From an uncultured Saprospiraceae bacterium (GTDB taxonomy: Bacteria > Bacteroidota > Bacteroidia > Chitinophagales > Saprospiraceae): a stretch of 64,000 bases of DNA. Below are positions 27,445-37,223 of this stretch, piece by piece; positions within the stretch are counted from its first letter, which is position 1; each line of letters starts with the position of its first letter. The position numbers were made by a program, and so were the translations under genes. Below the pieces are notes generated by a model. It was not told where the DNA came from, did no database searches, and saw nothing but the letters and a program-made list of their open reading frames with translations. The stretch spans positions 89,369-153,368 of the forward strand of contig CALDTZ010000004.1 in NCBI GenBank assembly GCA_937924805.1. Direction: 5' to 3'.

Positions 27445-27978
27445 TTATTCAATGACACACTGAATGACGATAGTAGCATTTGATCCTACCATAAAGGTAT
27501 TAACATCTGCACCGACGCCATAATCGAAGCGATTGACAGTAAATGAACCATAAAATACATTATCATTATATGTAAACGGAATGGCAATTTCTTTTGTCAC
27601 TCCATGCAATGTCAAGAAGCCCTTGGTAATAAATTGCCCATTTACATAAGAGACAATTGTAGAGGTATAACAGATCGAAGGAAATTTTTCCACATTAAAA
27701 AAATCAGCATTTTTTAAATGATCATCTCTTTTTTCGTTTCCAGTATTGATCGATTTTGAATTTATACAAATATCAAATTGGGCGTTTTCAATATCTGATT
27801 CTTCAAAGATGAGATTTCCATTCATCCCACTAAATGTACCTTTCACAGATTTAAATTTAAAATTGCTAATTTCAAAAGTAGCTTTTGAAGCTTCAGAGAT
27901 ATTTGATTGTGCAATTAATCCGATCGGTAACCACAGGTAGGCAATAAATATGAAAAGAAATCGCATAAAAGTTTTCAT
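27445..27978 (-). CDS. YceI family periplasmic protein
   Basis: 177 residues with a signal peptide (RFLFIFIAYLWLPIGLIAQ). The YceI lipocalin-like barrel is visible: ATFEISNFKFKSVKGTFSGM, AQFDICINSKSINTGNEKRD, DFFNVEKFPSICYTST and LTLHGVTKEIAIPF. Family members bind isoprenoid chains such as polyisoprenoid or quinone tails in the periplasm; which ligand applies here is unknown. The polyprenyl synthase 3 kb away is a suggestive but not operonic neighbour. Confidence 0.9.
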   Translation of the reverse strand: MKTFMRFLFIFIAYLWLPIGLIAQSNISEASKATFEISNFKFKSVKGTFSGMNGNLIFEESDIENAQFDICINSKSINTGNEKRDDHLKNADFFNVEKFPSICYTSTIVSYVNGQFITKGFLTLHGVTKEIAIPFTYNDNVFYGSFTVNRFDYGVGADVNTFMVGSNATIVIQCVIE

Positions 27979-28021
27979 TTATTCATAAACAAACACAGAG
28001 AAGCAATTGTTTTGCTTTCAA

Positions 28022-28144
28022 TCAGATCTTAACGATTATTTCAATGCCGTCATTAATATCACTGATACGAGCTTTCTTTTTTGGTTCATCTTCAACTTCA
28101 TTAACCTCTTTATTTTCTAATTCAATAATGATTGAGGGAAGGTG
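28022..28144 (-). other. Possible remnant or short ORF on the minus strand without a start codon
   Basis: The minus strand is open for 40 codons and ends ISDINDGIEIIVKI at a TGA (28022-28024), with a charged stretch VEDEPKKKARI. It looks protein-like in composition but has no ATG, GTG or TTG in frame after the upstream TGA (28145-28147). An ATG in the neighbouring frame is 3 bases off. It could be a decayed or frameshifted small gene. An ORF on the opposite strand (28044-28229) overlaps it, and I consider that a shadow. Confidence 0.25.
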
Positions 28145-28241
28145 TCATTCTCAAAGAATGTATGCATTTGATTCAGACCAAATGAAGAGTATATGTAAAA
28201 AAAACTTGTTTATCATAATCTTCAGTTAGCGCCATATAGCT

Positions 28242-31200
28242 CTATATCTTTATGATTCCTTTTGTGGTGGTGTTATTCACTTTGATAAAAAAATAACTTC
28301 CAGGTATGCCTTGCAAAGAGTATAAGACTTTATTTGTTCCGTTTTTATAAATTGAATTAGCCATCCTACGACCTATAGCATCAAATAATTCAATTCTAAA
28401 TATGGGAGTATTCATTGATTCAATCGTAATTTGATTTTCACTTGGGTTTGGGTAAATCTTAAGTTCTATTGGTATTTCTTCAATCGTAGAAACAAGAGTG
28501 GCACCTTCCCAGCTTTCTGCAAAATGATTGTCCAAGTTTGGGCTCAATAATTGAAGATAATCGCCCCCTCCATCGGCGGAGAACGGCCATGGAAATTTGT
28601 TGTCGTAAGTTACATGATCTACAATAATTCCATGTGGATCTTTTAGTATGATTTTTTCACCACTATTTGATAGTCTGCCACTTGTCCATTGAAATTTTTG
28701 GTGGTTTATATTACTAAATAATGCAAGGTCCTTGACTAAATAAATGGTTTCTTGAGGTCCAATTTCACCATTTGTAAATACATGTTCAATGCCTTCTGAT
28801 ATCGCATATCCTTCGAGGTTAATTGTTGTTAACCTAGGGTTAAATAAAGCAACAAACTCGGCATTTGTATCGCCTAATGGAGCATAGTTTATTCCACTGA
28901 TCATTAACGAAGGTTTGTTACCATAAGTATGAAAATTGGTACCTATATTAACTTCTCCAATTCCAACACCTATTGCTTCAGAATTGGCCATAAGATGAAA
29001 ATCTTGAAACGTAGGATTTTCAAAATGAGGATGACCATGGACATTATTATTTGATAACAATGTATCCGTATCCGAAAGAGAGAAGCTGACTAAAATTTCA
29101 CTTTTTTCATCTGAAAATATGGGTGCCAATGCGGCATTTGAAAAAAGAGAATTTGTGACAACGGCACGTCCACCACCTAGACCTACATTTTTTTCAAAAC
29201 ATGCGATTGGTAATGCAGTACTATAAAACGTAGTTTGATCTATTTCGACTTGACTAAGGTCTTTTACCGCAATTCCTTGCGAACAATTCATAATGGTATT
29301 ATTGTCGATCTTAGCTAAACTACGTTGTCCTATTGAAATACCTTTATCTGCGCAATTATGGATGTAATTTCTTCGGATAAGTACATTCGTACTTTCTTCA
29401 CCTAAATCAATACCATCGCTATTAAAACCAAAAAAATCAACAATTTTATTTTCTTTAATAACACCATTTTGTACTTCATCGAAATCTATAGCATCTGTAT
29501 CTACTTGATTATTTCCTTTTAATTTACAATTTTCTACTCTTCCTTTACCATATTTGATGTTTATCAAATCTCCGGTAACATCCGATTGAATATCGGAGTT
29601 GGTAACTTTTATATCCGAATAATAAGCTATGATAGGGTTGCTAAACACATCTTCAATGGTACAGTGGTCTATATCCAAATCACCATAAAAGCAAGAAATA
29701 GCAGCATTGTGATAAAGGGGATGAGGACCTTTTGATGCATTGCTTATTTGTGCCCATTGAATCAAAGAAGGTGAAGTACTATTTTCGATTAAGATACTTC
29801 CCCAGGATTCATGATTATCCATCTTTTTAAATTGGACTGGATCTGATTCAATACCTTTTACTTGAATATTTCCATTGATTATTAAGTTTGCACCAGTTGG
29901 AAATAAAACATCAACACCAGCTTCTATTGTTAAGGTAACTCCTTCAATAACTTGGACGGTTGATGTAGCAAAATATGGGCTACATTCTTTTGTTAACGTG
30001 GTGTTGTTAACAATTGTTCTAGGTAATAAGCAAGGTTCTATTTGCGTATAATTAGCGACAAAAAAAGTGTCGTTCGTAAGGGTCGTTTGTAAAACAGGGT
30101 TACTAGTAAAAAGTCCATTTGGAGATGATGATACGACACTTGCTTTTAGGTCAAAACTGATGTCTGAACTTGTTTTTTCAAATTGATGAATTTCAACAGC
30201 AATTACATTTTTACCGACTTCAAAACCGTCAGTTTGAATTTGGAATTGTTCGTACTCGTTTTCTTCTGCATATTGGGAAGCTTGTGTCTGAAAGTTAATA
30301 CCACCTGTAGGCATATTTGCTCGTAAGAGTTCGTTGCCATTAAGATAAACTACAGCTCCATCGTCTTTAAGAAGGGTGATCATTAATTGGTCTCCAAAGT
30401 TATTTATATTTTCAACCATTATTTCTTTTCTAAAATAGGTTGTTATGTGCTTGTTTGATGGGTCACCACCATAGGAAACAACTGTATTCTCATCACCATC
30501 ACCATATCCTAATTGAGCTTTACCATTGGACCAAGTAGAATCATCAAAATGAATGTAGCGCCAAGCATCCCCTAAATTTGAACCATTATCAAGGTATTTC
30601 CATTCGCTTTGTAGTGATATGATTGTTTCAAAAGTAGCTAAAGACCACCCTTTAAAGACATAACCAATGGCAGGTCTAGCTGTTAAAGTGATTGGTAGAT
30701 TTTCAGTATAGAGTCCAGACCAGAAGGGTTCAGGTACAGGAAGGGTATTGATTTCTATAGTACCACCATCCGACGGTATATTTGATAGTGATAAAGTTGA
30801 TGTAGATGATAAATTAAAACGTTCTTGTAAGTCATCGAATACATTTCCCAATCGATCTTGTGCGAAATTAGAGAGATCTTGAACCTCATCTTCCCAAAAG
30901 GAAACGCTTTCAATTCCATCTCCATAGTCAGATTCAGTTCCAGACCATCTTTCTACATGGTATGGGATTTCTTGTGCAATGGTAGAATGATATTTTTTAA
31001 TTTCAGTTTTTATCCGTTTTGGATGAAAAGTGGTGTATAGGTGATCATTAAATCGATGTATAAAATAGGACTGATAATTTTCATTTTCTAACATTTTCCT
31101 TAGTGGTTTTCGAGCCCAATTATAGGAAGAATTATCGGTGGTGAAATAATCTAATAGATTATTCCCAGCTCCTGAAAAACCACGATCAAAGTCCTGCATA

Positions 31201-32723
31201 ATCCAGCGCCATTTTGAACCTTCTGCTTTAGGTTTCCACATCTGTATATTATGTCCCCAACTCTGATTTGATGTCCATATTTGGCTTATAAAATAATCCG
31301 TAAAATTTTGAATATCCATTTGGTTTTCTATCGCTTCAAAATGGTTTGGTATCGTTAGATCTTCATCAAAAAGATCAAATAGTAAGTGAAAATCAATACT
31401 GTCTCCCTCTTCGACAATGCCATTATTTTCTATTAAATCGTATTCACCTTTTAAAAAACCAAAATTATCTTCAATAAATCGTTCATCGATTCTTGATCGA
31501 ATATTGTGAATACCTAAATAGTCCCCATTTATAAAAACAATACTAGGTTTAAAACCCATTTTTTCAAGATCCATATATCCATTTGTCAAATGTTGACATA
31601 GCCCATCTCGAAAAAGCGTAGAACTCCAATCACTACCCGAAGCACGAAGTGTAAAATTGTCAAACTTGTTGCGATCTCGATCAAAAAACAAGGGATAGTC
31701 TAGGTGATTTTTGTCGTAGTCGTTATCAAAATAGATTCCTAACATTTTTTGAGGTAGTTCCCATGAATTCAATCCATTAACTCTAGTCCCTGCTAGCTCA
31801 TTGAATGCAGATCGATCACTTCGGTCATTTTCAAAAAGCTCAATATTTATAGGGTATTCCCATGTAGGTTTGAAATCTTGAACATATAGCCCTATTTCTG
31901 GATCCCAAAAATAATCGGGATCAGTACTTAATGAAACGACTGGAAGTTTTCGAGCTTCTAGATTTTCATCAATAAAATAGGAATGCGTTATCGTTTTTCC
32001 GGTAATGAAATTTTGTTGAAATACTGCGGCTCTTAGAATAGTCGTTTCTTGAATATTTATAGGCCCACTATAAGAAGGGCTATCTTCAGTCGGGAATGAC
32101 CCGTCCAATGTATATCGAATTTCACCATCGATCGTTGATAAATGTACCATTTGTGGTGTGCCATAGAATCCTCCCTTATTGTCAAAATAGGTTTGATAAA
32201 AAGTAATGCCGTCATAAGCATGTGTAGTATTAGATGCTCCAGGCGTAGGTTCGGTAAAATATCCAAGATCGGAGGCACCATCATTAACCCTTCCCATGGA
32301 GACATTTGTTTTTTGATGCTTGAAGATGATATTGTTTAAAAGAGTAGTATCGGAATCATATAGGCCTATTTCTTCACCGGCTTTTGTTAGTTTAAATGGA
32401 GTATGAATACCTGTGTTTTTACCATCTAACCAAACCAATAAAAAGGTATTAGCACCAATTATAGTGTCAGGAAACATCCATTTTGTAGGGTTGTTGAGGT
32501 TGTCTGTTAAAAAATAGCCATTTAGTGATATTGGGTCATTAAAATCATTAAACAATTCAACCCAATCGCCAGATTCCCCAAAATCTGCGTCATCAATAAC
32601 AGATGAGTTTGATGCCATCCATTCATTAATATATAATTGACTATCTGCGGAAGAGGAAAGAAACAAACAAATCAATATTAATGAGGAGGTTAATATTTGT
32701 TTGTTTGGAATACTAAAAATCAT
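28242..32723 (-). CDS. Giant secreted CotH-kinase / lamin-tail / beta-helix protein with T9SS domain
   Basis: 1,493 residues with signal peptide (residues ~1-28). Approximate order: lamin-tail domain 29-150 (YINEWMASNSS, DWVELFNDFNDPISLNGYFL); chitobiase/hexosaminidase C-terminal-like 175-240 (GEIRYTLDGSFPTEDSP); CotH-type kinase-like domain 285-615 (GTRVNGLNSWE, FTLRASGSDWS, MQDFDRGFSGAG); a beta-sandwich with a WKYLDNGSN-DAW-type segment 710-850; right-handed beta-helix repeats 900-1230 (VLIRRNYIHNCADKGISIGQ); second lamin-tail 1260-1390; T9SS sorting domain 1410-1493 (LKIYPNPSENQITI). CotH domains phosphorylate spore-coat protein in Bacillus; in Bacteroidota the role is unclear. The beta-helix suggests polysaccharide or surface binding. 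It is likely monocistronic. Confidence 0.88.
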   Translation of the reverse strand: MIFSIPNKQILTSSLILICLFLSSSADSQLYINEWMASNSSVIDDADFGESGDWVELFNDFNDPISLNGYFLTDNLNNPTKWMFPDTIIGANTFLLVWLDGKNTGIHTPFKLTKAGEEIGLYDSDTTLLNNIIFKHQKTNVSMGRVNDGASDLGYFTEPTPGASNTTHAYDGITFYQTYFDNKGGFYGTPQMVHLSTIDGEIRYTLDGSFPTEDSPSYSGPINIQETTILRAAVFQQNFITGKTITHSYFIDENLEARKLPVVSLSTDPDYFWDPEIGLYVQDFKPTWEYPINIELFENDRSDRSAFNELAGTRVNGLNSWELPQKMLGIYFDNDYDKNHLDYPLFFDRDRNKFDNFTLRASGSDWSSTLFRDGLCQHLTNGYMDLEKMGFKPSIVFINGDYLGIHNIRSRIDERFIEDNFGFLKGEYDLIENNGIVEEGDSIDFHLLFDLFDEDLTIPNHFEAIENQMDIQNFTDYFISQIWTSNQSWGHNIQMWKPKAEGSKWRWIMQDFDRGFSGAGNNLLDYFTTDNSSYNWARKPLRKMLENENYQSYFIHRFNDHLYTTFHPKRIKTEIKKYHSTIAQEIPYHVERWSGTESDYGDGIESVSFWEDEVQDLSNFAQDRLGNVFDDLQERFNLSSTSTLSLSNIPSDGGTIEINTLPVPEPFWSGLYTENLPITLTARPAIGYVFKGWSLATFETIISLQSEWKYLDNGSNLGDAWRYIHFDDSTWSNGKAQLGYGDGDENTVVSYGGDPSNKHITTYFRKEIMVENINNFGDQLMITLLKDDGAVVYLNGNELLRANMPTGGINFQTQASQYAEENEYEQFQIQTDGFEVGKNVIAVEIHQFEKTSSDISFDLKASVVSSSPNGLFTSNPVLQTTLTNDTFFVANYTQIEPCLLPRTIVNNTTLTKECSPYFATSTVQVIEGVTLTIEAGVDVLFPTGANLIINGNIQVKGIESDPVQFKKMDNHESWGSILIENSTSPSLIQWAQISNASKGPHPLYHNAAISCFYGDLDIDHCTIEDVFSNPIIAYYSDIKVTNSDIQSDVTGDLINIKYGKGRVENCKLKGNNQVDTDAIDFDEVQNGVIKENKIVDFFGFNSDGIDLGEESTNVLIRRNYIHNCADKGISIGQRSLAKIDNNTIMNCSQGIAVKDLSQVEIDQTTFYSTALPIACFEKNVGLGGGRAVVTNSLFSNAALAPIFSDEKSEILVSFSLSDTDTLLSNNNVHGHPHFENPTFQDFHLMANSEAIGVGIGEVNIGTNFHTYGNKPSLMISGINYAPLGDTNAEFVALFNPRLTTINLEGYAISEGIEHVFTNGEIGPQETIYLVKDLALFSNINHQKFQWTSGRLSNSGEKIILKDPHGIIVDHVTYDNKFPWPFSADGGGDYLQLLSPNLDNHFAESWEGATLVSTIEEIPIELKIYPNPSENQITIESMNTPIFRIELFDAIGRRMANSIYKNGTNKVLYSLQGIPGSYFFIKVNNTTTKGIIKI

Positions 32724-32816
32724 GGATCAATCTTTAAGATTATTTAAAATTAGTCATTAAACCGTTAATTTTTTGATAAAAGAAATTCAATGGTGGACTT
32801 TGGTAAATGACCCATG

Positions 32817-32824
32817 TAAATTTG
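32817..32824 (+). promoter_or_regulatory. -7 element for the DsbD-type genes
   Basis: TAAATTTG, 20 bp before the ATG at 32844; a TTTG lies only 14 bp further upstream, closer than usual. Confidence 0.4.
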
Positions 32825-32843
32825 TCTTTCAACATATATTTTT

Positions 32844-33290
32844 ATGAGATTATCTATTTTTATTGCCTCTATCCTTTTATTTTCTTCTTCATTATTCGCT
32901 CAGAAAACGCCTGTCAAATGGACGATGAATATTGAAGAAACAGAAAAAACGCAAATAGTTGAAGTTGTTTTAACAGCGAATATCGAAGATACATGGCACA
33001 TATATTCTAGGGAAACGGAAGAAGATGGCCCGATTCCTACAGAGCTAATATTTGAATCATCTGATGATTTTGAGCTTATTGGCACATATAGTGAATCTAA
33101 AAAACCTCATACAGAATTTAGTGATTTATTTGAAATAAATGTTTCTTCTTTTTCGGATGAAGTACAACTCATTCAGAAAGTAAAAATATTAAATCCTACA
33201 GGGAAGATTGATGCGACGGTTCGATTTATGTGTTGTTCTGGTAATCAATGTTTACCACCAAACGATGTAAGAATGTCTGCCGATTTCTAA
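32844..33290 (+). CDS. DsbD N-terminal-domain (thiol:disulfide) protein, stand-alone
   Basis: 148 residues: signal peptide (LSIFIASILLFSSSLFA, cleavage near residue 19) and one DsbD alpha-like domain. It opens TPVKWTMNIEE, continues NIEDTWHIYSRETEEDGPIP and ends with the catalytic-type pair MCCSGNQCLPPNDV (C131 and C136 in a CxxxxC pattern, plus an extra C130). It lies directly upstream of a full-length DsbD carrying two copies of the same domain. Inference: it is a soluble periplasmic partner accepting electrons from the membrane DsbD, or a duplicated substrate-binding module. Confidence 0.85.
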   Translation: MRLSIFIASILLFSSSLFAQKTPVKWTMNIEETEKTQIVEVVLTANIEDTWHIYSRETEEDGPIPTELIFESSDDFELIGTYSESKKPHTEFSDLFEINVSSFSDEVQLIQKVKILNPTGKIDATVRFMCCSGNQCLPPNDVRMSADF

Positions 33291-33355
33291 ATATGTCTAT
33301 TTATTTCGTTTACTCCTATCTAATTCCTAGTTTCGTATCTGATTAAATTAATATT

Positions 33356-35875
33356 ATGCGGTCATTCCTAAGTATTCTTAGCTTATTTCTTTTTAGTTTT
33401 TCTCTTTCGGGACAAGTTTTAGATCCTGTTAAATGGACGATCGAGTCAAAAAAAGTTGATGACACGACCTTCGACTTGGTATTTACGGCCAAAATGGAAA
33501 AGACTTGGACGGTGTATTCTCAATATACTGGAGATGATGGTCCTTTACCGACCATGATAGAATATGATGATTTAGGGAATGTAAAACTGGATGGAAAAGC
33601 AACAGAGAAAGGGCATAAAAAGTCCGGCCCAGATCCTTTGTTCGATGGTGTAACTGTGGTAAAATACCTTGATGATGAACCTTTTGAAATTACACAGCGA
33701 ATAAAAACCACAGATCTTTCAAAACCGATTGTAGGTTATCTAACCTTTATGACCTGCGATGCTACAAGGTGTTTGCCTCCAAAAGATGTAGATTTTTCTA
33801 TTGACTTGACAAAAGCTACTGCAAGTACGAATACAAAAAACACAACGGCTGGGGCTTCTAGTTTTGGTTCAGTTGAAGGCGTTGATTCGGCGAAAAAGAA
33901 ATCTAAAAAAGTATTAAATCCTGTTTCATGGAAACTTGATATCGAAGATCTAGGGAATAAAGAATTTAATATTGTTTATACTGCAAGTATTGAAAAGAAT
34001 TGGACGGTATATTCGCAATTTACGTCCGATAATGGACCCGTTCCTACCATTCTTGAGTTTGAAGATTTGGGTGGAGCTGAATTAATAGGCAAAAGCGAAG
34101 AATTTGGTCATAAGAAAGAAGGTCCAGATGCTTTGTTTGACGGAGTTAACGTAATAAAATATTTAGATGACGAAAACTTTGTAATTAAACAAAAAGTAAA
34201 AGCTGGAAAAGGCCCTATAAAAGGCTACTTGACATATATGACTTGTGATGCATCGAGATGTTTACCACCAACAGATGTAGATTTTTATTTTGATCTTCAA
34301 AATGGAATAGCTGCTAACAAAATGCCTGCTGCAAAAGCGGATGTTGGTATGAATATAAAGGGTGATGTTTTTAATCAAAAAATAGAAAGTATTTTCAATA
34401 GTTTTAATGCCCCTGTATCTGATTGTGGTGAAGTTGCAGAAATCAAATCTAAAAGTATGTGGGGTATTTTTATTGGCGGTTTTTTAGGTGGTCTCGCGGC
34501 GATCTTATTGCCTTGCATATTTCCAATGATCCCAATTACTGTAAGTTTCTTTACCAAAGATACAAAGACAAAAGGGTGGGTAAATGGGCTTATTTACGGC
34601 TTATCTATCATCGTTATTTTTGTTGGAATTGGAATGTTGGTGACAGCATTGCTTGGTCCTGAAGCACTCAATAAGCTTTCCACTAGTTGGATCGCGAATA
34701 CCATATTTTTTGTGATTTTTGTCGCTTTTGCTATTTCCTTTTTTGGATATTTTGAAATTGCTTTACCAGCTTCATGGTCGACAAAAACCGATAGCATGGC
34801 GGATAAAGGTGGTCTTTTAGGTACCTTTTTTATGGCAGCAACCTTAGCCATCGTTTCATTTTCATGTACAGGTCCGATCATCGGATCTGCATTAGTTCAG
34901 GTCGCTAGTCAAGGAAGTTATATAGGACCTGCAGTCGTTATGTTTGGTTTCTCTTTGGCATTGGCAATTCCATTTGGATTATTTGCTGCTTTTCCATCGT
35001 TATTGAATTCATTGCCGAGGTCTGGAGGTTGGATGACATCAGTGAAAGTTATTTTAGGGTTTTTAGAATTAGCCCTGGCTCTTAAGTTCTTATCTGTAGC
35101 AGATATGACAAGTCATTGGGGATTCTTGAGATACGAGTTGTTTTTAGGACTTTGGGTAATTATTTTCTTTTGTATGGCCTTGTATCTAATGGGATATATT
35201 CGATTCCCTCATGATAGTAAACTGCAAAAAATAGGACCTTTACGATGGGGTTTTATTGCATTGACATTAGGTATGTCCGTTTATTTAGCGATGGGTTTTA
35301 CTTATAATGACGCAACAAAAACGTACAATACACCTAAATTAACAAGTGGATTAGCTCCACCAGCAACATACAACTTTTTCCTTTCAAAGCCTGAACTTGA
35401 TCAAAGTATCAAAGCTAAGTATAGTTCATATACTAAGTGTGCTAATAACATTAATTGCTTTAAAGACTATTATGATGGAGTAGCTTACGCAAATGAAGTA
35501 AATAAACCGATGTTGATTGATTTTACAGGGTATGGATGTGTAAACTGTAGAAAAACGGAAGAGCACATCTGGGTTAATGAAGAAGTACGTAAAATGTTGA
35601 ATGAAGATTATATCTTGGTTTCACTTTATGTTGATGATCGAGAAAAATTAGATAAAACATACCTTTCGACTAGACCTGGTTATAAAATAAGAAATGTAGG
35701 TAATAAATGGACGGATTTTCAAGTAGTAAATTTTGAAAACAATGCGCAACCGTTATATATTCCTATGTCTAAAGACCAACAAGTTTTATTGAAACCAAGA
35801 CCATATAAAGAAGGGATTGAACCATATATTGATTTCCTAAAATGTGGACTTAAAGCAAATGCTTCAATAAACTGA
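33356..35875 (+). CDS. dsbD: Thiol:disulfide interchange protein DsbD with two N-terminal domains
   Basis: 839 residues, longer than the ~565 of E. coli DsbD. Signal peptide 1-19; two tandem alpha-like domains (about 23-150 and 187-315) each beginning DPVKWTI- or NPVSWKL-like and ending TCDATRCLPP / TCDASRCLPP (C134/C139 and C297/C302). A polytopic membrane core begins near 365 with C387 in LLPCIFPMIPI and C504 in FSCTGPIIGSA, the DsbD-beta redox pair. A periplasmic thioredoxin-like domain follows with GYGCVNCRK (C728, C731). Electrons go from cytoplasmic thioredoxin to periplasmic substrates. The gene lies 65 bp after the stand-alone domain, and its end overlaps the next minus-strand gene by 12 nt. 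Confidence 0.92.
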   Translation: MRSFLSILSLFLFSFSLSGQVLDPVKWTIESKKVDDTTFDLVFTAKMEKTWTVYSQYTGDDGPLPTMIEYDDLGNVKLDGKATEKGHKKSGPDPLFDGVTVVKYLDDEPFEITQRIKTTDLSKPIVGYLTFMTCDATRCLPPKDVDFSIDLTKATASTNTKNTTAGASSFGSVEGVDSAKKKSKKVLNPVSWKLDIEDLGNKEFNIVYTASIEKNWTVYSQFTSDNGPVPTILEFEDLGGAELIGKSEEFGHKKEGPDALFDGVNVIKYLDDENFVIKQKVKAGKGPIKGYLTYMTCDASRCLPPTDVDFYFDLQNGIAANKMPAAKADVGMNIKGDVFNQKIESIFNSFNAPVSDCGEVAEIKSKSMWGIFIGGFLGGLAAILLPCIFPMIPITVSFFTKDTKTKGWVNGLIYGLSIIVIFVGIGMLVTALLGPEALNKLSTSWIANTIFFVIFVAFAISFFGYFEIALPASWSTKTDSMADKGGLLGTFFMAATLAIVSFSCTGPIIGSALVQVASQGSYIGPAVVMFGFSLALAIPFGLFAAFPSLLNSLPRSGGWMTSVKVILGFLELALALKFLSVADMTSHWGFLRYELFLGLWVIIFFCMALYLMGYIRFPHDSKLQKIGPLRWGFIALTLGMSVYLAMGFTYNDATKTYNTPKLTSGLAPPATYNFFLSKPELDQSIKAKYSSYTKCANNINCFKDYYDGVAYANEVNKPMLIDFTGYGCVNCRKTEEHIWVNEEVRKMLNEDYILVSLYVDDREKLDKTYLSTRPGYKIRNVGNKWTDFQVVNFENNAQPLYIPMSKDQQVLLKPRPYKEGIEPYIDFLKCGLKANASIN

Positions 35876-37102
35876 TGATTCTTTCTTTTGTAGCATATAA
35901 GCTATTCCGCTAAGGGTAAAAAAGAGAAAAAGTGCAATAGGTTGATAACGTTCAAGGGTGTTTTCAACCAAGCATGAAACAAGAATGATGAGTTGAAATA
36001 AGATAAAAATTCCTTCCCATTGGTATCTAAAATACCATATTGGTCCAAAGATCCCAATGAGGAAAATGAATAACCCTATGATACCTGTTCCTGTTAGGTA
36101 AAACATAAATTGATTATGAGGGTATTTTCTGCTATCGCTATTAAATCTCATTTTATGAGATTTAATCATTTCATTTTCTAAATCGCCAATCCCTGTGCCC
36201 AGAAATGGACTTTCTTTAATAAGCGGAATGGCCGCTTTGTAACTTAACAGACGTCCACCATCAGAATAGTGTTCGCCTTCTGCCTTCATCATTTGTTTAA
36301 AGTCGTGACGCACATAATGTACTTTCGTTTTGAAGCTATCAAGGGTAAAGTAGGCAGAAATAGGTGCTAACATTATCAGCCCAATTACGAAAGGAATAAA
36401 TCTAGTTCTACCAATGGAGTGTAAATATTTGCCCCCCAAAACAGGTAAAGCTATATAAGTTAGAATTAATCCTGTTCGTACAGAAAGAATATGTTGAAAC
36501 ACAAATAAAAAGAGTAAAGCTGCTAAGAGTACAGGTCTAAGATTATATTTTTTAATAGTAAAATTCTTAATCCATAAAACACCACTAATAATGATCGCAA
36601 GTGATATACAAATTGCATATTTTATGTGTTCCAATGGGGTAGGTATTGGATGACCTTTCTTAATGCTTTCTGTTATTTGATCATAATTTTGGTAATATTC
36701 TATTAATACAGGAAATGCACTAAATACAATGATAAGCAGGAATAAAAATGAAAACCTCAAGTAGTATTTTGCAAAAAAGGCTTGTTTGTATGACCAAACA
36801 AAAGGTAAAATCAAAAAAGGTATTTTGATTTTTAAATGATGCATATACTTGCCTATATCTTCTGAGTTAATACCAGAAAAAACAATACTCAGAAAAATCA
36901 GTGGTAAGAATAAATATGGAAGGTGATTTTTTTTCCATTTGATATCACCCCATGCTATCTCTATGATAACTAAAAACGCAAAAGCCCAAAGACTAATAGA
37001 AAGTAAAAATTTAGCATAAATGATAGAAATTAAATAGGTAATGCTAAAAAACAAGAATAAGTATAGATGGATGCTTGTTCTATTATTTCGAATAAATTCC
37101 AT
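35864..37102 (-). CDS. O-antigen ligase/Wzy-family membrane protein
   Basis: 412 residues with about 11 hydrophobic helices and the O-antigen ligase signature: VRTGLILTYIALPVL, GTGIGDLENEMIK in the large periplasmic loop, and YPHNQFMFYLTGTGIIGLF. Family enzymes polymerise or ligate lipid-linked O-antigen or related surface glycans. No other glycan assembly genes flank it; it is convergent with dsbD (12-nt overlap) and divergent from pheS. It could be an O-antigen polymerase, a ligase or a teichuronic-type transferase; the assignment is by family only. Confidence 0.85.
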   Translation of the reverse strand: MEFIRNNRTSIHLYLFLFFSITYLISIIYAKFLLSISLWAFAFLVIIEIAWGDIKWKKNHLPYLFLPLIFLSIVFSGINSEDIGKYMHHLKIKIPFLILPFVWSYKQAFFAKYYLRFSFLFLLIIVFSAFPVLIEYYQNYDQITESIKKGHPIPTPLEHIKYAICISLAIIISGVLWIKNFTIKKYNLRPVLLAALLFLFVFQHILSVRTGLILTYIALPVLGGKYLHSIGRTRFIPFVIGLIMLAPISAYFTLDSFKTKVHYVRHDFKQMMKAEGEHYSDGGRLLSYKAAIPLIKESPFLGTGIGDLENEMIKSHKMRFNSDSRKYPHNQFMFYLTGTGIIGLFIFLIGIFGPIWYFRYQWEGIFILFQLIILVSCLVENTLERYQPIALFLFFTLSGIAYMLQKKESSVY

Positions 37103-37200
37103 AGTGTTTTAAAGATATATGCTTATCGTCATGGTTAATAACGTAATTCAGCGAATAAATTATTTAAAAAGTCATAAATCTGATAATTCCATAAGAGTGT

Positions 37201-37208
37201 TAACTTTG
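37201..37208 (+). promoter_or_regulatory. -7-like element upstream of pheS
   Basis: TAACTTTG 16 bp before the pheS ATG at 37224; no TTG at a usable distance, and the leader would be only about 8 nt. Confidence 0.3.
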
Positions 37209-37223
37209 TAACAAATTTGCAAT

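Noticed and set aside
28044..28229. Plus-strand 61-residue ORF between YceI and the CotH protein
   Set aside because: It is antisense to a more protein-like minus-strand stretch, has no family similarity and an unusual composition.
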